Assembly (NCBI RefSeq): GCF_039535785.1
Contig: NZ_BAAAXV010000001.1
Location: 2,418,001-2,482,000, forward strand
Source: Nonomuraea helvata
GTDB lineage: Bacteria > Actinomycetota > Actinomycetes > Streptosporangiales > Streptosporangiaceae
Direction of reading: 5' to 3'
DNA length: 64,000 nt
The notes beneath the pieces were generated by a model, which saw nothing but the letters and a program-made list of their open reading frames with translations, was not told the DNA's origin and searched no databases. Position numbers and translations under genes: made by a program. Below are positions 59,960 to 64,000 of this stretch, in pieces (within the stretch, counting starts at the first letter, position 1; each line of letters opens with the position of its first letter).

Positions 59960-61371
59960 CAGCGCTTGTACTTCTTGATCGAGGAGTCCTTCTTGATCTC
60001 GTCGGCCTTCTTCTGCAGCCGCTCGAGATAGGCGTCCGGCTTGATGCCGCCGGTCATCAGCTCGCCGGTGGCGGCGATGGCCTCGTCCTTCAGCTGGGCG
60101 TACCAGGTCTGCCAGCGGTAGTAGACGACGTTCGTGCCCGCGGCGGCGAACGCCTTGGTCGCGCTCTCGGCGCCGGGCGACAGCTTCCGGCCCTCACCCG
60201 CGCCCTTGACCACCGAGACCGTCTTGACCATCTCGCTGAAGTCGCCGGCCGCCTTCTTCGACAGCATGGCACGCAGGTACTCCATGCCGCCCTGCGGGTT
60301 GGCGGACTTGGAGGGGACGATGAAGTTCTCGCTCGGCTGGCTGTGCAGCATGCCGTACGGCATCTTGTCGGAGCCGCCGAAGTCGGGGATCGGGAACATG
60401 CCGTACTCGAAGTCGGACGGCGTGGTGGTCTTCTGCTCGTTCTCCAGCCAGGAGCCGGAGGGCAGCATGGCGACCTTGTACTTGTTCTGGGCCGTCTGGG
60501 TCTGCACGTGGTCGAGGCCGGCAGTGCCCTCCATGAGGTACTTGGCGCCGATCTCGGCCCAGGCCGTGGCCGAGGCCTTCATGGCGTCGGTCTTCCAGGC
60601 GCCGTCCTCGAGGTTGTCGATGTTGACGAGGACCTCGGCGCCGCCGATCTTGGCGGCCATGGTGAGCAGCGGCTCGTAGAGGTACTGCGGGAACTTGCCG
60701 GCGTAGGTGAAGGGCGCCATCTTGCCGGACTTCTTGATGGTCTCGCAGAGCTTGAGGAACTCGTCCCAGGTCTTCGGGGCCTCCCAGCCGTTGTCGCGGA
60801 ACGCCTTCTGCGAGTACCAGATGCCGAAGATGTAGTTCACGTACCCGAGCACGCTGAAGGTGCCGTCGTACGTGCCGAGGTCGATGACGGCCTGGTCGAT
60901 GGTGTCCCTGACCTTGGTGTTCGGGTCGTCCCAGCTGGGCGCGTCGAGCAGCGGGGTGAGGTCCTGGAGCTGGCCGTCCTGGGCGAGCGCGCCGAAGTCC
61001 ATGGCGTTGGCGCCGGAGTTGTCGATCACGTCCGGCGGGTTGCCGCCGGCGAAGCGCGGCTGGAGGACCTTGGTGATCTCCTTGGTCGCGTTGTGCTTGA
61101 TCTCGACGTTCGGGTGCTTGCTCTTGAAGAGCGGCTGGTGGATGTTCTTGGCGTAGTCCTGGCCGAAGCCGCCGTCGAAGATCCACACCTCCAGCGGCTT
61201 GTTGTCCGCCATGCCGAACGGGTTGGCCGCGCTGGTCGCGACCGGCGCGGCCGAGGACGACGCGGACGGCTTGGCGGCGGGCGTGGCGCACGCGGCCAGC
61301 GCCCCTGCCACGGGTACGAGCGCGGCGCCGCGAAGGAGCTCACGACGGCTGATATGGGGGGTGTTAGGCAT
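59959..61371 (-). CDS. ngcE: Sugar-binding lipoprotein NgcE-like (GlcNAc/chitobiose uptake)
   Basis: A 470-residue extracellular solute-binding protein. The twin-arginine signal SRRELLRGAALVPVAGALAA leads to a lipobox AAC with Cys 28, so it is anchored outside the membrane. LEVWIFDGGFGQDYAKNIHQ, NPPDVIDNSGANAMDFGALA and IFGIWYSQKAFRDNGWEAPK are in the pattern of NgcE, the N-acetylglucosamine/diacetylchitobiose binding protein of Streptomyces. AGGAG precedes the ATG. It is first of the transporter genes. The sugar assignment rests on family resemblance and the neighbouring SIS, RpiR and kinase genes. Confidence 0.87.
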   Translation of the reverse strand: MPNTPHISRRELLRGAALVPVAGALAACATPAAKPSASSSAAPVATSAANPFGMADNKPLEVWIFDGGFGQDYAKNIHQPLFKSKHPNVEIKHNATKEITKVLQPRFAGGNPPDVIDNSGANAMDFGALAQDGQLQDLTPLLDAPSWDDPNTKVRDTIDQAVIDLGTYDGTFSVLGYVNYIFGIWYSQKAFRDNGWEAPKTWDEFLKLCETIKKSGKMAPFTYAGKFPQYLYEPLLTMAAKIGGAEVLVNIDNLEDGAWKTDAMKASATAWAEIGAKYLMEGTAGLDHVQTQTAQNKYKVAMLPSGSWLENEQKTTTPSDFEYGMFPIPDFGGSDKMPYGMLHSQPSENFIVPSKSANPQGGMEYLRAMLSKKAAGDFSEMVKTVSVVKGAGEGRKLSPGAESATKAFAAAGTNVVYYRWQTWYAQLKDEAIAATGELMTGGIKPDAYLERLQKKADEIKKDSSIKKYKR

Positions 61372-61390
61372 ATGACTGCTCCTGACTTGT

Positions 61391-62125
61391 CTATGATCCG
61401 CGTCGGATACGTCCTGCGTAGCGGCTCTCCAGGGCCCTGTTGTGCTCGTCGCCGCCGGTCACGTTGACCGACACGTAGACGGGAGGCGTCTCGCCCGAGG
61501 CCACGAGCTCGTCGATCGCCTCGGTGACCACCATCTGCGCGAGCAGCGCCGAGGTGACCGTGGACACCGCGCCGTACGTGCCGCCGCCGGGCAGCTCGAG
61601 GAGGGCGTCGCCGTACGGCGCGCCGTTGTCCAGCACGACGTCGGCCAGGTCGAGCAGCTTGCGGCACGACGGGTGGCGCGAGGTCATCCGGGTGCTGTGC
61701 TTGACCGAGGTCAGCGCGATCAGCGGGTGGCCGCGCTCCTTGACGAGCGTGGCCAGTTCGACGACCGTGCCGTTCACGCCGGAGCTGGAGATCAGCACGA
61801 ACACGTCCGGCGGCTCGACCGGCGCCAGGTCGTAGATCTCGTGCGCGACGGCCGGGTCGCGCTCCAGTTCGGGGGTCAGCACGCTGGCCGGGCGGCCCCC
61901 GTACAGGACGAGGTCCCTGGGCGTGAGGCGGTTGCTGGGGACGAGGCCGCCGGCGCGTCCGGCGATCTCCATGGCGATGGCCTCGGAGTGCCCCGACCCG
62001 AACGCGTTGACCACGCCACCGGCCCGGATCGAGGCCACCAGCAGCGCGGCGGCCCTCTTCACCGGTTCGGCCTGGCTCTCCGCGACCTGATGTGCCAGCT
62101 CGAGGACCTTGGATGCGTACGTCAT
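61391..62125 (-). CDS. SIS domain phosphosugar-binding protein
   Basis: A 244-residue sugar isomerase (SIS)-fold protein. The phosphosugar loops are VVNAFGSGHSEAIAMEIAGR (about 38-57), VFVLISSSGVNGTVVELATL (about 109-128) and HPLIALTSVKHSTRMTSRHP. It resembles actinobacterial proteins linked to NgcE clusters and to amino-sugar phosphate metabolism; whether it isomerises or acts as an etherase is not known. It is immediately followed by ngcE (19-bp gap) and directly abuts the RpiR gene stop, forming one operon. Confidence 0.85.
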   Translation of the reverse strand: MTYASKVLELAHQVAESQAEPVKRAAALLVASIRAGGVVNAFGSGHSEAIAMEIAGRAGGLVPSNRLTPRDLVLYGGRPASVLTPELERDPAVAHEIYDLAPVEPPDVFVLISSSGVNGTVVELATLVKERGHPLIALTSVKHSTRMTSRHPSCRKLLDLADVVLDNGAPYGDALLELPGGGTYGAVSTVTSALLAQMVVTEAIDELVASGETPPVYVSVNVTGGDEHNRALESRYAGRIRRGS

Positions 62126-62995
62126 TCAGCCTCTCTCCACCCGATGGCTCTCCACCGCGCTGATCGTCCGCTCGAACGCCTCGTTGGTGCGTTCGTAGGT
62201 GCGCTGGGCCACCGCCACGTACACGGCGTCCAGCACGAACAGCTGCGAATGGACGGCGGCCAGCCCGCCGAGCCTGAACGTGGTCTCCCTGCTGGCGGTG
62301 GTCAGCACCAGATCGGCCAGCTCCGCCAGCGGGGATCGGGCGAAGGAGGTGACCGCGACCGTCAGCGCGCCGTGACTGCCCGCCTCCGCCAGCGCCTCCA
62401 TGACCTCGCGCGTACGACCCCTGTGGCTGATGCCGATGGCCACGTCGCCGTCCTTGAGCAGCGCCGCCTCCGACAGGGCCACGTGCGCGTCGCCGGCGCT
62501 CCAGCCGGGGATGCCGATGCGGCGCAGCCGGCCTTCCAGCATGGTGGCGACGTTACCGCTGGTGGAGACGCCGACGAGGAGAACACGCGGAGCGGCCACG
62601 ATCGCGTCGGCCACCTTGGCGACCACGTCGAGGTCGAGCTGCGCGGCGGTGTCCTGGATGAGCCTGGCGTCGGCGGCGGCCATGACCTCGATGGCCGAGT
62701 CGAGCGGGTCGTCCGGGCCGATCTCGTGGCCGACGCCCGCGCCCCACCCCGCCTGGGCGGCCCGGCCGGTCTCGGTGGCGAGGGCGACGCGCAGCTCGGC
62801 GTATCCGGAGAAGCCGAACGCCCGGCAGAACCTGGTCACGGTCGCGGGCGAGCTGCCCGCCCGTTCGGCGAGCGCGATGATGGTCGAGCGCGCGGCCTCG
62901 GCCGGATCGCCGAGAATCACCTCGCCGACCCTGCGCAAAGCCTCCGGCAAACCGGGTAGTTCTGTTTCGACGCGCCCGAGCGCTCCTGAAGTCAC
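62126..62995 (-). CDS. MurR/RpiR family regulator
   Basis: A 289-residue regulator. The N-terminal HTH_6 domain reads ARSTIIALAERAGSSPATVT and RFCRAFGFSGYAELRVALAT (about 36-75); the C-terminal SIS domain (about 115-260) contains VLLVGVSTSGNVATMLEGRL and GDVAIGISHRGRTREVMEAL and senses a phosphosugar. GTG at 62995 is chosen because GGAAGGA lies 7 nt upstream; a longer frame reaching across the divergent gap is rejected. It is divergent from a sugar kinase gene and heads the SIS-ngc operon, which it probably controls. Confidence 0.88.
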   Translation of the reverse strand: MTSGALGRVETELPGLPEALRRVGEVILGDPAEAARSTIIALAERAGSSPATVTRFCRAFGFSGYAELRVALATETGRAAQAGWGAGVGHEIGPDDPLDSAIEVMAAADARLIQDTAAQLDLDVVAKVADAIVAAPRVLLVGVSTSGNVATMLEGRLRRIGIPGWSAGDAHVALSEAALLKDGDVAIGISHRGRTREVMEALAEAGSHGALTVAVTSFARSPLAELADLVLTTASRETTFRLGGLAAVHSQLFVLDAVYVAVAQRTYERTNEAFERTISAVESHRVERG

Positions 62996-63074
62996 GAATA
63001 TTCCTTCCGAATACCCGGTCTTCTGGCGAAAATTATTCTTGCTTCCGGTCCACGTCAACCCCCAGACTCTGACC
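62996..63074. promoter_or_regulatory. Divergent control region RpiR / kinase
   Basis: The 79-bp gap contains GAATATTC (a perfect 8-bp palindrome, about 62996-63003) and GAAAATTATTC (about 63028-63038), both GAA...TTC inverted repeats of the kind recognised by RpiR-type regulators. No match to the nagZ palindrome is present. No clear ribosome-binding site precedes the kinase GTG. Confidence 0.35.
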
Positions 63075-64000
63075 GTGACTGAATCGCTAGTGGTCGGTGT
63101 CGACGCCGGAGCCACGTCCACGCGGGTCGCCGTCCACTCCCTCGACGGCGCCAGGGTCGGTTACGCGCGGGCCGGTGCGGGCAATCCCACTGCTCACGGG
63201 CTGGGCAAGGCGGTGGCGGCGGTCGCCGCCGCGCTCGGGGAGGCGCTCGGGACGCACGACGGGGGGCTGGTCGTCGGCTCGCTGGCCGGGATCGCCGGGC
63301 ATGTGCACGAGATGGTGCCCGAGCTGGCGAAGGTCTGGGCGGGCCACGGCATCGCCGAGGGGCCCCGTTACATGGGCGACGTGCCGATCGCCTACGCCGC
63401 GGGCTCGGCGGAGCCCGACGGCTCGCTGCTGCTGTCGGGCACAGGCGCCGTGGCGGCCAGGATCGTGGACTTCAAGGTCGACACGGTCGCCGACGGGCTG
63501 GGCTGGCTGCTGGGCGATGAGGGGTCGGGCTTCTGGATCGGGCGCCGGGCCGTCCAGGCCGTGGTCCACGCCCTGGACCGGGGCGCGCCCCCGCGTGGCG
63601 AGGGTCTGACCGAGCTGGTGGTGAAGCACTTCCTCGGCGACGATCGGCCGGCCGCGTCACGCGCCGCCGCCGACCGCATCGTACGGCTGGCGCAGGCCGA
63701 CCACATGCGCCTGGCCGCCCTGTCCTCCCTGGTCAGCCAGGCCGCCGAGGCAGGCGACCCGGCCGCGCTCGAGATCGCGTCAGACGCCGCCGAGCGCCTG
63801 GTCGCCACCCTCAGGAGGGTGCATGAGTCCGGTCCGGTGGTGCTGGCGGGGAGCGTGCTGACCAGCGAGGGTCCGGTACGCCGGGCGGTGACGGAACTGC
63901 TGGCGGGCGAGAGCGTCACGACGGCGGGTGACGCGGCGGGGGCGGCGGCGTGGCTGGCGGCCCGCGACATCCTCCAGGAGACCGATGCGAAGGCCCGGCA
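63075..64000 (+). CDS. BadF/BadG-type sugar kinase (N-acetylglucosamine kinase-like), 3' end outside window
   Basis: 308 codons are visible and the frame is still open at the window edge. It starts VTESLVVGVDAGATSTRVAV with the ATPase phosphate-1 loop, then GSLAGIAGH, SLLLSGTGAVAARIVD with the phosphate-2 motif, and DGLGWLLGDEGSGFWIGRRA, the signature of GlcNAc kinases of the ASKHA superfamily; VVLAGSVLTSEGPV is the adenosine loop. It phosphorylates an imported amino sugar by context (divergent from RpiR-SIS-NgcEFG). The visible part includes all core motifs, so perhaps only a few C-terminal residues are missing. Confidence 0.88.
   Translation, partial: MTESLVVGVDAGATSTRVAVHSLDGARVGYARAGAGNPTAHGLGKAVAAVAAALGEALGTHDGGLVVGSLAGIAGHVHEMVPELAKVWAGHGIAEGPRYMGDVPIAYAAGSAEPDGSLLLSGTGAVAARIVDFKVDTVADGLGWLLGDEGSGFWIGRRAVQAVVHALDRGAPPRGEGLTELVVKHFLGDDRPAASRAAADRIVRLAQADHMRLAALSSLVSQAAEAGDPAALEIASDAAERLVATLRRVHESGPVVLAGSVLTSEGPVRRAVTELLAGESVTTAGDAAGAAAWLAARDILQETDAKAR

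Overview
The window is GC-rich, densely coding chromosomal DNA of an actinobacterium. Gene content (nusA-infB operon order, DUF4439 pair beside proS, KstR2-type steroid regulon, NgcEFG sugar transporter, GTG starts, 4-bp stop/start overlaps) suggests a Streptosporangiales member, possibly Nonomuraea; the genus is an inference. No rRNA, tRNA or CRISPR array was seen.

Layout. (1) 1-10.6 kb, housekeeping: the minus-strand block rimP-nusA-ylxR-infB-DUF503-rbfA-nrnA-truB, two small DUF4439-type genes, a decayed transporter fragment and proS. (2) 11.4-42.5 kb, a dispersed steroid C/D-ring (HIP) catabolic regulon: a fadE32-like gene, fadD3, fadE30, ipdF, two SDRs, echA20, ipdA, ipdB, ipdC, fadA6, a thiolase-like/DUF35 aldolase pair, a luciferase-like oxidoreductase and the TetR regulator kstR2. 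These sit in separate transcription units, and six of their start regions carry the same palindrome (core AGCAAGCGCTTGGT, like the mycobacterial KstR2 site). Unrelated genes lie between them: fprA, a DUF6986 aldolase-like gene, cutC, GNAT and GntR genes, a DUF2252 gene next to two ATP-grasp genes, two small secreted N-rich paralogues, a PadR/membrane pair, a pentapeptide-repeat gene and nagZ. (3) 42.4-50.8 kb: a DNA alkylation repair gene, a LysR/metE divergon, GNAT, a DrrAB-like ABC exporter divergent from a TetR gene, and an S66 peptidase. (4) 51-55.4 kb: two convergent secreted GH5 glycosidases, a lectin-domain relic and a PIN toxin with a frameshifted antitoxin. (5) 55.5-64 kb: a GlcNAc/chitobiose-type uptake locus (ngcE-ngcF-ngcG, SIS protein, RpiR regulator, divergent sugar kinase) into which an IscB element has inserted between ngcF and ngcG.

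Together, the steroid genes encode most steps from HIP activation (FadD3) through ring D and C opening (EchA20, IpdAB) to thiolysis (FadA6), apparently under one repressor. The ngc locus, nagZ and the cellulases point to use of cell-wall and plant polysaccharides. The most unusual items are the operon-embedded IscB/omega-RNA element, whose putative RNA scaffold overlaps a well-started N-terminal reading frame; the paired small secreted proteins sharing an SQSGNNFG core; and the DUF2252/ATP-grasp neighbourhood.
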